In this document: positions 1 to 7,637 of the stretch, in pieces | How the letters are laid out: each line of letters begins with the position of its first letter | Position numbering within the stretch: the stretch's first letter is position 1 | Source of the DNA: Allopusillimonas soli | Lineage (GTDB): Bacteria; Pseudomonadota; Gammaproteobacteria; Burkholderiales; Burkholderiaceae_B | Direction of reading: 5' to 3' | NCBI RefSeq assembly: GCF_004153445.1 | Contig: NZ_SDQC01000002.1 | Coordinates: 620,001 to 684,000 of the forward strand | Length of the DNA: 64,000 nucleotides | Translations under genes and position numbers: made by a program | Notes under the pieces: model-generated | The model's input: only the letters and a program-made list of their open reading frames with translations | What the model was told of the DNA's origin: nothing | Databases searched by the model: none

Positions 1-267
1 CTACGTTTCGGGCTCGCCGCCAGATCCTAGATCAGCTCCCGTCGTAGGATCAAGCGTGGGATCCGACGCCGTACGCAATGCCATTTGCTCGACAACGCTA
101 GCTTGCTTCTGCGGCAGTTTTACCTCGGCCGTGCCGTCCCCTCCGTCCGCCGGCATCGTTTTTTCCTCGCCGGCAATGTATTCGAAATTTTTATCACTAT
201 TCCATGAGCCTCTCGCATCGCCCTCACCTTCGGACATATTGAAGTACTGATCTGCATGTTCGGGCAT
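1..267 (-). CDS. Hypothetical acidic, probably disordered small protein
   Basis: An 88-residue complete frame with an ATG start and a TAG stop on the first bases of the window. The product is rich in Asp, Glu, Gly, Ser and Thr and has no hydrophobic core, signal peptide or membrane segment, so it is probably disordered. I do not recognise a family. No clear ribosome binding site precedes the ATG. It lies at the edge of a loosely packed accessory stretch and runs away from its right-hand neighbour. It could be a chance frame; the composition looks protein-like but evidence is thin. Confidence 0.4.
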   Translation of the reverse strand: MPEHADQYFNMSEGEGDARGSWNSDKNFEYIAGEEKTMPADGGDGTAEVKLPQKQASVVEQMALRTASDPTLDPTTGADLGSGGEPET

Positions 268-402
268 GACAGGCAGAATACAGTTAATACTGCCTGCTGC
301 GTCGAATTTCTATGATGATGCTTCGGTCCTGATATAACCGGTTACAACAGTAGAGTACTTAGTTTGGTAATCTAAATTCCCAACGCAGAGATGGAGGTAG
401 TT

Positions 403-591
403 ATGAACGCCGAAAAATTTGCGAATAAATTGGACGCCTCGGTCAAAGAGAAAGTCTTGGCTTACGATGAGCGGGAAAATAGCTGTGTCTTCCATGTGCG
501 AGGCAAAGCATCGCTCACCATTGATCGGCATGATATCGAGGATTCGCCTTTATCGGCTATGGAAGATGTACGAGAGTATGTGGGGCCATAA
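403..591 (+). CDS. Hypothetical 62-residue protein
   Basis: A short charged protein I do not recognise. An ATG exists at 391, but the sequence from 391 contains GGAGG, which lies at the right distance to be the ribosome binding site of the ATG at 403; I therefore start at 403. The product has Lys-rich and Asp/Glu-rich segments (KLDASVKEKVLAYDEREN) and ends in an acidic helix-like tail; there are no membrane segments. It is followed by a 128-base gap and another small + strand gene, so the two may share a transcript. Confidence 0.5.
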   Translation: MNAEKFANKLDASVKEKVLAYDERENSCVFHVRGKASLTIDRHDIEDSPLSAMEDVREYVGP

Positions 592-719
592 TGCCCCAGG
601 CGCGCATTTTGCTGCTTAGTGCATGCGTTGAATTGAGTCTTATCTGCTGCATGCCAGGGGAGTTTTTTCTCTTTATCTGAAGCCCAGTTACACGACTGCG
701 ATACACCAGGAGGCGCTGC

Positions 720-926
720 ATGGCCAAGGATATCTATAGCCTGTTGTCGGATGAACTGAACAACAAGACGAGTGCCGACATCCCCATCAAGAAACTGCAG
801 GAATTCGCTGGCGACGATTGGCTGTTAGTAGTCACTGAGCAGGCTCAACGCTTAAATGCCATAGCCGAACCGAGTCCGGGAGACAAACGATTAGCAAGAA
901 TCAGGCGGAGCAAGCAGCCAAAATAG
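720..926 (+). CDS. Hypothetical 68-residue protein
   Basis: An unrecognised small soluble protein with an excellent ribosome binding site: AGGAGG six bases before the ATG. The sequence has an amphipathic N-terminal half (KDIYSLLSDELNNKTS) and a basic C-terminus ending RRSKQPK, which could bind nucleic acid. No family can be named. It follows the 62-residue gene on the same strand and belongs to the A/T-richer accessory stretch at the left of the window. Confidence 0.55.
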   Translation: MAKDIYSLLSDELNNKTSADIPIKKLQEFAGDDWLLVVTEQAQRLNAIAEPSPGDKRLARIRRSKQPK

Positions 927-1116
927 GCATCCATCTCCAAGATATGGATACTGAAATAGTGTTGTAGCTCGCGCGTGACTTAGATGCCACGAGAGCTTTT
1001 AGAACGCCTCAAGGGAAGCCGCGCAACGACAATTTGCAGTCAATAGGAAACCAGGGCGCGCAACGAATACGGCGCGATAAAGGCAAAGTAGCAACTCAAT
1101 AGACTTACGGTAATTG

Positions 1117-1710
1117 TTAACCGGACACCCGCTCTTTCATTTCCTTGGCCATTTCCAGGTGGTGCTCGAGTATTGGAAGAGTCTTCTTCACATATGACTT
1201 AAGGGCAGCATCGGTTAATTGGCTCTGGGCATTCTTAAATAAACTCACGGCTTCCTCATGTGCCGCAACACCAATGTCCTGCGCATACGCGCGGTCGAAC
1301 TCCACTCCCTGCAACGTGCTCATAGCTTTTAATTTTGCCTTCTGAGCCATGGACGGCTCCGCAGGCGGTGTGTACCCCTTCTTGCTTGAAATTGCGGCCA
1401 ATTTATCGTTGGCAAGCGTGTGATCCTTGAGCATTTGTTTGGCAAATGACTGGACCTGATTATTCTTGGTCTTCTCCATTGCTACTTTGCTCGCTTCAAC
1501 TTCCGTATAACCCGATTGTGCTGCCTTGTTAATGAAATCCTGTTCCTGTTGAGTAAACGTTTGGCTTTGAGAGTGCGCTCCGCCCTGTTGCATCTGAGGC
1601 GCAGGCGAAGCCGCCTTCGGTTGACCAAGCGCGATGCTTGATATCAGCATCGCGCTGCAGCCCAAAATGACAATCTCTGAGCTACGCACATGTAAAAAAA
1701 ATAGCTTCAT
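1117..1710 (-). CDS. DUF4142 family secreted/periplasmic protein
   Basis: A 197-residue protein with an N-terminal signal peptide (hydrophobic run about residues 13-28, likely cut after ALG) and a Gln/Pro-rich linker. The rest is the helical ferritin-like DUF4142 domain, recognisable by FINKAAQSGYTEVEASKVA near residue 60, the FAKQMLKDHTLAND stretch, and the closing HLEMAKEMKERVSG. Members are exported proteins of unknown biochemical role, often annotated 'predicted outer membrane protein' and common in soil and plant-associated Proteobacteria; a stress link has been suggested. AGGAG eight bases upstream fixes the ATG start. No partner gene is adjacent. Confidence 0.85.
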   Translation of the reverse strand: MKLFFLHVRSSEIVILGCSAMLISSIALGQPKAASPAPQMQQGGAHSQSQTFTQQEQDFINKAAQSGYTEVEASKVAMEKTKNNQVQSFAKQMLKDHTLANDKLAAISSKKGYTPPAEPSMAQKAKLKAMSTLQGVEFDRAYAQDIGVAAHEEAVSLFKNAQSQLTDAALKSYVKKTLPILEHHLEMAKEMKERVSG

Positions 1711-2223
1711 CTATCTTGCTCCTGAAGTTTGGCTCGACAAAAGCCGGTTGCACACCTTTTTTCTCAGCAATTTGCGCGCCGCAACTCATTAAAGGCGTGA
1801 TTTTTTTTGGTGTCTTTGCATTTGATCAGCGCAACTCGAGGACATGGGCTGAGAATATGGGCAAGCAGATCGAACACGGGCGGATCTGCCTGATAGGCCT
1901 TCGCTGGTAAGGGCGGGATCACGACTTCCTGTTCCAAGAGAATAGGAGCGCTACCGGTAAAGCTTATCAATCCTCTCACATGACGACGATGCGTTCTGTG
2001 GCATCTATTGCTTTCAATTAATTATTAGGAGATTCGCGCCTTGTAGCGTAGGCAATAAACATGCACACATATAAGGCCCCAAAACCAACGGGCCCCGGTC
2101 CGAATACACAGGCCGAAAAAGTCCCGCAGAAAGCAAGAGGAGACAATCGGTAAAAAAGGGCCTGCATCCTGAGATACAGGCCCAAATCCACCGCGAGGTG
2201 GAGGAGACAACCAATTGCCGTCC
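1711..2223. other. 513-base stretch with no convincing gene
   Basis: Between the DUF4142 gene and the phage-type gene I see no frame with a good start or recognisable product. A 71-codon reverse frame at 1764-1979 and several overlapping reverse frames at 2014-2254 lack protein-like composition. The stretch does contain the terminator hairpin at 2152-2183 and a second small inverted repeat, TCCACC/GGTGGA, at 2187-2202. Otherwise it appears non-coding or decayed. Confidence 0.6.
2152..2183 (-). terminator. Rho-independent terminator of the phage-type gene
   Basis: Read on the reverse strand, GGGCCTG at the top pairs with CAGGCCC around a short loop (arms 2177-2183 and 2158-2164, with inner pairs ATC/GAT), followed directly by six T residues at 2157-2152. 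This is a textbook intrinsic terminator, placed about 40 bases after the stop of the gene ending at 2224. Confidence 0.8.
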
Positions 2224-2607
2224 CTAGCGATCTATCGCATCTCGCATTGCACATCCTGCTGCAGCCCGCACGATTGCACGCCGAGTCGCTTCGTAGGGAT
2301 CGTCAGTGACCGACTCCCTCGCTTCAAATAAGTCGCAAATTGCGCTTACATAAGCCAAGCCTATCGAAATACGCATATCCAGCTTTACGGCCAGTCTGAA
2401 TGCGTCGCTGTCATCGATAAGCGGGTTCCAGGAATCTTGTTCCGCGCCTGCAGCGTACAGAGCCGATCTACCGAAATGCGGGCTTGAGGGTTCTGCGATG
2501 TCATTGGACCAGGCTAGATGCTCAATCATTCCTGCTGCTGCGGCAGCTAGGCCCAGCAATTCCTGTTCCATCATGTCCGAAAGAATAAGCTCCTGAGAAT
2601 CCGACAT
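2224..2607 (-). CDS. Phage-type small hypothetical protein
   Basis: A 127-residue protein. The N-terminal EQELLGLAAAAAGM helix, the central WNPLIDDSDAFRLAVKLDM segment and the C-terminal DPYEATRRAIVRAAAG segment match a small protein family common in Burkholderiales prophages, where the motif is usually 'WNPLxDDGDALRLAVKLG ... DPYAATRRAIVRAAAEIG'. Function is unknown. No phage structural, integrase or lysis gene is nearby, so this looks like a stranded prophage gene. It has its own intrinsic terminator downstream. The ATG at 2607 has only a weak GAAG in front; a start at the internal Met pair near residue 12 would also keep the conserved part. Confidence 0.65.
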   Translation of the reverse strand: MSDSQELILSDMMEQELLGLAAAAAGMIEHLAWSNDIAEPSSPHFGRSALYAAGAEQDSWNPLIDDSDAFRLAVKLDMRISIGLAYVSAICDLFEARESVTDDPYEATRRAIVRAAAGCAMRDAIDR

Positions 2608-2813
2608 TAGCTTCTATATCGCCGCCGACCCGATGTGAATTTGCCAGCAAATTCTAGACCGCAGTGAGTGCCGCGCCAAAAAGTAAACCACCGCCCACGG
2701 GTTTATCTATATATTGTTTTATACGTTGAGCGTGGTTTATGGTGGTAGCCGCGATACTGATTTTGGAACTTTCACAACACGAACGGCCATTCGCGTCGGC
2801 GGGCTTTTTATCG

Positions 2814-2996
2814 CTACCTGCCATGCCTGGCGCGGACAAAGATCACGCGCGCCAACTTACCGCGCAACCAAGTGCGCCACGCATTCCACCAACCCGGTTC
2901 CATACCTGCTGCGGCGATCAACAGGATAAGAAATAGCGCGCCGCCGGCCAGTGTTGCGAAGGCCACCACAAAGACTGAAATCAGCATCTTGTCCAT
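2814..2996 (-). CDS. Small single-pass membrane protein
   Basis: A 60-residue frame with AGGGGG about six bases before its ATG. Residues 4-31 form one strong hydrophobic segment, followed by a short Trp-rich stretch (GWWNAWRTWLRGK) and a basic, presumably cytoplasmic C-terminal tail rich in Arg. No family is recognised. It sits alone in the accessory stretch; a partly overlapping reverse frame at 2654-2839 is less protein-like. The ribosome binding site and the clear membrane topology make it likely to be real. Confidence 0.5.
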   Translation of the reverse strand: MDKMLISVFVVAFATLAGGALFLILLIAAAGMEPGWWNAWRTWLRGKLARVIFVRARHGR

Positions 2997-3378
2997 ATCA
3001 GCCCCCTATCAGCGTTACAGTACGAACACCTGCACCGCGTTGCCGTGCCGTTTTATCCGAACACGCGGAAAATCTATGGCCGTGATAGCTGCATTAACCT
3101 TGGAAAACGACACAGCGCAAACTGTGCCGAAGGAAAAATGGGTCTGCCCCGGGGGTGAACGTAGGGGCCGCAAACCGTGCAAGAATTCAAACTTGCCTCC
3201 TCGAATGCGAAACAGCGCCCAGAGCTTCGGCAAAACATATTATTACTACGATGCCGGCGGACCCCTCGTCGAGAGATACCGCTGGGCAGACCCTCCCCTT
3301 TATCAACGGCATGTGCGCTCCACCTTGCGACGCCATGGCTGGCCACCATCGACCAGGGCGCTACCATGACCGCCTGCA
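2997..3378. other. 382-base stretch with no convincing gene
   Basis: Several frames are open on both strands (for example 2872-3369 forward, and a TTG-started 72-codon reverse frame at 3015-3233), but none has a good ribosome binding site or recognisable product, and they overlap each other. I see no strong hairpin or repeat here. Confidence 0.5.
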
Positions 3379-3594
3379 CTACAGGTCTTGTGCTTCTCCA
3401 GCAGCATTCAGCGCTTCGGGCAGATCGGGCAATTGCACCCATTCCTTGGTTGCCGGCGCATCGCTTTCGACCAACGAAAGACGGATTTTCCAGACGGTTC
3501 CATCATTGGCCAACGCCAATGCCATTGGAATCTGGTTCGGAGTCGCCACTGTCGCAGCGATTTGCGTGATTTTTCGCGCTGCCTTGCGTGCCAT
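3379..3594 (-). CDS. Hypothetical 71-residue protein, phage/orphan type
   Basis: A longer reverse frame is open here, but GGGAGG stands just upstream of the ATG at 3594, so I start there. The product begins with a basic segment (MARKAARKITQIAAT), then has ALANDGTVWKIRLSL, and ends with a WVQLPDLPE motif. Short proteins with 'xDGxVWxL ... W.xLPxLP' are common orphan genes in Burkholderiales and their phages; the motif suggests one beta-propeller-like repeat or a small beta-sheet. No function can be assigned. It ends the accessory stretch before the TerC-family gene. Confidence 0.55.
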   Translation of the reverse strand: MARKAARKITQIAATVATPNQIPMALALANDGTVWKIRLSLVESDAPATKEWVQLPDLPEALNAAGEAQDL

Positions 3595-3775
3595 TTGAAT
3601 CCTCCCTTCAAGTGCTGAAAAGCAAAAGTATGCCCCATGCACCTGCCGTCGGACTACCGCAAGTTGCTTCCTATAATCACTTATTACAGTCAAACATATT
3701 TGGCCCGACAGCTGCCGCAATCGGTTCAATAGCTGGCGGCTCAAGCGCAGCTTGAAATGACACGGGCGCGCCAGC

Positions 3776-4492
3776 TTAAGGTCTGTCGGCCGTTCGCATG
3801 TGAGCAGTTTTGTAGGCAGCCAGTCTCTTGCCGGATGCGATAACGACAAGAGCCCCCACGGCTTCGGCCAGCAGCTTGGCCAGTGCAGTAGGTTCGCCAA
3901 GCCGCTCGACAAAATATACGTCGGTTATCAGCATGCCGCCCGCGATCCATCCGAGCAACCCCGCGCCGGCTGTCACGACGATGGGAAAACGGTCTATCAG
4001 CTTCAGAACCAGCGTGCTGCCCCAGATGATGATGGGAACGCTGACCAGCAGCCCAAAAATCACGTAATAGATCTGATGATCGACGTGGGCATTCTGGGCC
4101 GCACCGGCAATGGCAATGATATTGTCCAGGCTCATTGCGAAGTCAGCAATAATAATGGTCCTGACTGCGGCCCACATCGAGCTTGCGCCATCGATATCGG
4201 CATGCCCTTCCTGCTCCGGCAACAACAGCTTGATGCCGATCCACACCAGGAGAACGCAGCCCAGCACCTTGATGAGCGGGATGTCGAGCAGCACCAGGGC
4301 AAAGGCAATGAGCACCACGCGCAGGAGAATAGCCCCCGTCGTACCCCACAAGATGCCCTGCATGCGCTTGGAATGCGGCAAGTTCCTACAGGCCAGCGCA
4401 ATGACTACGGCATTGTCTCCCCCAAGCAGGATATCAATCAAGATAATCTGGAAAACGGTATCCCAGCGGAACGCAGTGATTAGTTCGAACAC
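3776..4492 (-). CDS. TerC/YjbE family integral membrane protein
   Basis: A 238-residue polytopic inner-membrane protein of the TerC family (YjbE subgroup), with about seven hydrophobic segments. The two inverted-repeat halves each carry the family's acidic membrane motif: LLGGDNAVVIAL near residues 22-33 and FAMSLDNIIAIAG near residue 122. TerC relatives are implicated in export of manganese and other metals, or in supplying metals to exoenzymes. Translation appears to begin at a GTG (4492); no better ATG exists before the first conserved helix. I looked upstream for the manganese-sensing yybP-ykoY riboswitch that often precedes such genes and did not find its conserved core. It is divergent from aqpZ. 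Confidence 0.85.
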   Translation of the reverse strand: MFELITAFRWDTVFQIILIDILLGGDNAVVIALACRNLPHSKRMQGILWGTTGAILLRVVLIAFALVLLDIPLIKVLGCVLLVWIGIKLLLPEQEGHADIDGASSMWAAVRTIIIADFAMSLDNIIAIAGAAQNAHVDHQIYYVIFGLLVSVPIIIWGSTLVLKLIDRFPIVVTAGAGLLGWIAGGMLITDVYFVERLGEPTALAKLLAEAVGALVVIASGKRLAAYKTAHMRTADRP

Positions 4493-4713
4493 TTTTTTCT
4501 TGTCTGCACATGTTAGGTATCAGAAGAGATGCTCTGGGCATCTCGGCCGCGGCCATACCCAGGCGATTCTAGGCGTTTTTCTGACAAACACCTGAATACA
4601 TACGCTCGGAGTGGGGTTACTGGCATGCAGCCGTCATGTCGTTCGCGCCGAGCAAACCGGATTGGCCTCATCACACAGGAGATAATAAGAAAGGCCCGAC
4701 GTGCTTACCATCC

Positions 4714-4746
4714 TTGACAGTCGATGCTTGCTCCTCTCCCTATAAT
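4714..4746 (+). promoter_or_regulatory. Candidate promoter for aqpZ
   Basis: An exact TTGACA at 4714-4719 and an exact TATAAT at 4741-4746 stand 33 bases before the aqpZ start. The 21-base spacer is longer than the usual 16-18, so the two boxes may not work as one promoter; the -10 box alone may pair with a weaker -35. Position favours the assignment. Confidence 0.35.
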
Positions 4747-4778
4747 TCCGCACACCCTATGGTGAGATGGAGCATCAA

Positions 4779-5486
4779 ATGAGCTTGTCAAAACGTTGCA
4801 TTGCAGAACTGTTTGGAACTTTCTGGCTCGTGCTGGGAGGGTGTGGCAGTGCTGTGCTCGCCGCAGCAGTGCCCGAATTGGGCATAGGTTATGCCGGCGT
4901 TGCGCTGGCCTTCGGGTTGACACTACTTACCATGTGCTACGCCATTGGCCACATTTCAGGCTGCCACATCAACCCAGCCGTCACGGTAGGTCTGGTCGCG
5001 GGCGGGCGGTTTCCCGCAAGAGAGCTGGTGCCCTATGTGATTGCACAGGTTGCTGGCGCCATCGTCGCCGCTGCAGTGCTTTACCTGATTGCCAGCGGAA
5101 AGGCCAACTTCGATGCCACAGCCAGCGGTTTTGCCTCGAACGGTTACGGAGAACATTCTCCTGGCGGCTATGCGCTTTCTTCAGTACTGCTTTGCGAGAT
5201 CGTACTTACAGCCTTCTTCATTTTTATTATCATGGGTGCAACAGACAGAAGGGCGCCCGACGGGTTGGGCGGCATTGCGATCGGTCTGGCGCTTACCTTG
5301 ATTCATTTAATTTCGATTCCCGTAAGCAATACCTCGGTGAATCCAGCGCGCTCCACCGGCGTTGCACTATTTCAGGGAGATTGGGCCATCCATCAGCTAT
5401 GGCTGTTTTGGCTTGCCCCCGTAATTGGTGGGCTGATCGGCGGTCTTGTCTATCGCACTGTGCTGGAATCCCGGCAAAACAGCTGA
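4779..5486 (+). CDS. aqpZ: Aquaporin Z (water channel)
   Basis: A 235-residue inner-membrane channel of the MIP family, close to the usual aquaporin Z length. Six membrane helices and the two half-helix loops with NPA signatures are visible: HINPAVTVG around residues 63-71 and SVNPARSTG around residue 187. The Arg after the second NPA and the surrounding pattern fit a water-selective aquaporin rather than a glycerol facilitator. An ATG at 4767 is also in frame, but GGAG at 4769-4772 spaced six bases from the ATG at 4779 marks the latter as the start. It stands alone, with a hairpin after its stop. Confidence 0.93.
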   Translation: MSLSKRCIAELFGTFWLVLGGCGSAVLAAAVPELGIGYAGVALAFGLTLLTMCYAIGHISGCHINPAVTVGLVAGGRFPARELVPYVIAQVAGAIVAAAVLYLIASGKANFDATASGFASNGYGEHSPGGYALSSVLLCEIVLTAFFIFIIMGATDRRAPDGLGGIAIGLALTLIHLISIPVSNTSVNPARSTGVALFQGDWAIHQLWLFWLAPVIGGLIGGLVYRTVLESRQNS

Positions 5487-5521
5487 CCGCTGCAGCATTT
5501 CCGCCTAAGCATCTAAGAATC

Positions 5522-5546
5522 GGGAAGGCGCGGATATGGCCTTCCC
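5522..5546 (+). terminator. Hairpin after aqpZ, possible terminator
   Basis: A perfect 8-base stem, GGGAAGGC (5522-5529) with GCCTTCCC (5539-5546), and a 9-base loop lie 35 bases after the aqpZ stop. The following CTTGCTT is only weakly T-rich, so termination may be inefficient. A TATAAT at 5556-5561 right behind it could start transcription of the next gene. Confidence 0.4.
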
Positions 5547-5611
5547 CTTGCTTCGTATAATGGGCGCTGCCCTTGTACGCTTTCTTGTCGCCACCCCGGC
5601 AACTGTCATTC

Positions 5612-6055
5612 ATGACGCAAACCAGGAAATCCATCACTGAACGCTTTCTTCATGCCTTTGTTTTCGAGGCATTGGCCATAGGCATCACGGCCCCCGCCGC
5701 GGCATGGATCATGGATAAATCCTTTATGCGCATGGGTGTGCTGACCATTGCCATCGCATGGATCGCCCTGCTTTGGAACATGATCTACAACGCTGCATTC
5801 GACCGACTGGAGAATCATCGCGGATGGCAGCGCACGCTATGGTTGCGCGTCATGCATGCCTGTGGTTTCGAGGGTGGATTGATACTGATCGCCATTCCGC
5901 TCGCGGCCTGGTGGCTGGACATAGGATTGTGGCAGGCCTTTGTGCTTGACATTGGGTTAGTGCTTTTTTACCTACCGTACACGTTCCTCTTCAATCTGGC
6001 CTATGACCATCTGCGCGCCCGCTGCTGGGGCGCGCCGCGCAATAGTACTCAATGA
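5612..6055 (+). CDS. PACE-family (AceI-like) membrane protein
   Basis: A 147-residue protein with four hydrophobic segments arranged as two tandem bacterial-transmembrane-pair units, the layout of the PACE (proteobacterial antimicrobial compound efflux) family typified by AceI. The first helix carries the family-like pattern ERFLHAFVFEALAI, with the conserved Glu in the membrane, and the second unit repeats a related pattern near residue 75 (RVMHACGFEGGLI). Some PACE proteins export chlorhexidine or short-chain diamines; the substrate here cannot be read from sequence. The frame is open to an ATG at 5573, but family members begin close to the Arg/Lys-rich segment, so I start at 5612; no strong ribosome binding site decides it. 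Confidence 0.8.
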   Translation: MTQTRKSITERFLHAFVFEALAIGITAPAAAWIMDKSFMRMGVLTIAIAWIALLWNMIYNAAFDRLENHRGWQRTLWLRVMHACGFEGGLILIAIPLAAWWLDIGLWQAFVLDIGLVLFYLPYTFLFNLAYDHLRARCWGAPRNSTQ

Positions 6056-6177
6056 CGCAGTTATCCCCATGAATTGTGCATAACATTGGGGATATTCACT
6101 TGAAACCTTGCGCAAGCCCACGCAGGCAGGGGCTGCGAGGTACAGTGATCAATGGAAGGCCATTTGCGCGCAGGTGC

Positions 6178-6378
6178 TCAGACTTTGCCCTTGGCGGCGA
6201 GCCAACTGCGCAATGCTGCGTTCATGCGGGTTTGCCAGCCCGGCCCTTCAGCCCTGAAGGCGGCAATGATGTCGGCGTCGTAACGCACCGTGAGCAGTAC
6301 TTTGCGCTGACGCTGCTGCCTTGCTAATCGCAAGGCAGGGCAACATGCGTCTGGAACAGCGTTGGATTTGTCATGCAC
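6178..6378 (-). pseudogene. BrnA-type antitoxin, C-terminal half only
   Basis: The last 40 residues (VRYDADIIAAFRAEGPGWQTRMNAALRSWL core) are a clear ribbon-helix-helix segment of the BrnA/DUF4415 antitoxin family, which in intact systems neutralises the BrnT RNase and represses its own promoter. Here only about 66 codons are open, the only upstream start is a GTG, and a TAA closes the frame about five codons further up. The usual acidic BrnA N-terminal half is missing, and I find no brnT frame upstream. It is most simply a remnant of a toxin-antitoxin pair, although a solitary short DNA-binding protein is possible. Confidence 0.55.
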
Positions 6379-6503
6379 ATGAATACTCGCGGATTAATAC
6401 CAGGCGGCGGTCGCCGCAAATACCGCATCATGCTATATCCGGCCATAACGCCGATTGATAGATGTCAATTACGAGGCGCTTCATGGCCGTCAGATGGCTC
6501 GAT

Positions 6504-7637
6504 TCAATAGTTGTGGGGCACCTGAAAAGCCTTCAGGACATCCATATCAGGACGCAACCCCAGCCCTGGAGCATCGGGCAGCGCAACAACGCCCTCGCGC
6601 ACAGGAAGTGCGGACATGACCATGTCGCGCAGGGGATTGGGATTGGCATCCACTTCCACGTATCCCGGGCCGCCCACGGCTGCCTTCAGATGCATGGACG
6701 CCAGAAGGCCTATGCCACCTCCCAACCAATGCGGGCAGAATAGAATGTGCCGGGCAAGCACATTCTTCGCCACCGCCAGACACCCCGTAAATCCTCCCCA
6801 CTTCCCCAGATCGGGCTGCATAACGGCAAACGCGCCGCTTGCGCCAGCCGCCTCGAACTCCGGCACACCCCGCATGTTTTCGCCTGCGGCCAGCGGTATG
6901 GCGCAGTCACGGGCCAGCGATTGCCACGTCTGCAAAGGATTGTCCGCGGACAGCGGCTCTTCTAGCCAAACAGGATCCATGGGCGCGAGCAATCTGCTCA
7001 TTGTTACTGTTGTATTGACATCCCATGCCTGATTGGCATCCACCATCAACTGAGCAGCAGGTCCGAACATGTCGCGCAAGGCGCGCAGGTTGGCCACGTC
7101 GCGATCGGCGCCGAAACCAACCTTGATCTTGAATGCGCGATATCCTTCATCATGCTTGCGCGCAGCCAGCTTCTCTGGCTCGACGGGATTGAGCCCCGAA
7201 GCGTAGACGTTGACCTCGCGCCCCGCGCCGCCCAGCATTCGCCAAAGCGGTTTCTGCTGCCGTCTGGCGGTCAGATCCCACATCGCAATATCCGTGGCAG
7301 CGATGATCTGCGCAATGGTGCCAGGCTCGCCACTTTGTATGCCCAGCACACGCAGTCGCGCCACCAGCGTTTCAAACAACTGGCTCGGGCTGTCCCATGC
7401 GCGTTCTGTGAGTATCGGTGCCACGCAGCTGTCGAACATGCGTGCGCGATGCTCCGCCCCGACGGCTGGGAAGTTGCACCATGCCTCGCCCCAGCCGACC
7501 TCGCCATCCACATCCTCGACGCGAACCAGTACGGCGGGCCGGTCGAGCATGGTGCCGAACGACGTCCGGACTGGCTCGGAAATCGGGGCGCGGAAGACCA
7601 GGGCTTGAGCCCTGGTCACGCTCAGGCGGGCGCTCAA
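6504..7637 (-). CDS. Mandelate racemase/muconate lactonizing (enolase superfamily) enzyme
   Basis: A 377-residue enzyme with the N-terminal capping domain and the barrel domain of the enolase superfamily. Catalytic features of the mandelate-racemase subgroup are visible: the KIK motif (FKIKVG, about residue 170), metal ligands Asp in VDANQAW (about 196), Glu in WLEEP (about 226) and Glu in AAGEN (about 251), and the Asp (QPDLG, about 272) plus His (CPHW, about 302) expected of the His-Asp dyad. Such enzymes abstract a proton alpha to a carboxylate, typically racemising or dehydrating acid sugars or hydroxy acids. Translation starts at a TTG overlapping the stop of the binding-protein gene (TTGA), implying coupling. 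It is the last gene of a GntR/ABC operon, so the substrate is probably imported by that transporter. Confidence 0.88.
   Translation of the reverse strand: MSARLSVTRAQALVFRAPISEPVRTSFGTMLDRPAVLVRVEDVDGEVGWGEAWCNFPAVGAEHRARMFDSCVAPILTERAWDSPSQLFETLVARLRVLGIQSGEPGTIAQIIAATDIAMWDLTARRQQKPLWRMLGGAGREVNVYASGLNPVEPEKLAARKHDEGYRAFKIKVGFGADRDVANLRALRDMFGPAAQLMVDANQAWDVNTTVTMSRLLAPMDPVWLEEPLSADNPLQTWQSLARDCAIPLAAGENMRGVPEFEAAGASGAFAVMQPDLGKWGGFTGCLAVAKNVLARHILFCPHWLGGGIGLLASMHLKAAVGGPGYVEVDANPNPLRDMVMSALPVREGVVALPDAPGLGLRPDMDVLKAFQVPHNY

Noticed and set aside
2117-2210. Direct repeat of GAGGAGACAA at about 2117 and 2201
   Set aside because: Ten bases with no further similarity around it; too short to mark an insertion or attachment site.
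3015-3233. 72-codon reverse frame starting with TTG
   Set aside because: No ribosome binding site, rare start codon and no recognisable sequence; overlaps several equally poor frames.
3800-4483. 227-codon open frame opposite the TerC-family gene
   Set aside because: It is the antisense shadow of a clearly conserved membrane protein; composition is His/Gln/Asp-rich without any recognisable fold.
4493-4778. Possible yybP-ykoY manganese riboswitch before the TerC-family gene
   Set aside because: I read the reverse strand upstream for the conserved core of this riboswitch and did not find it; only a short G-rich stretch is similar.
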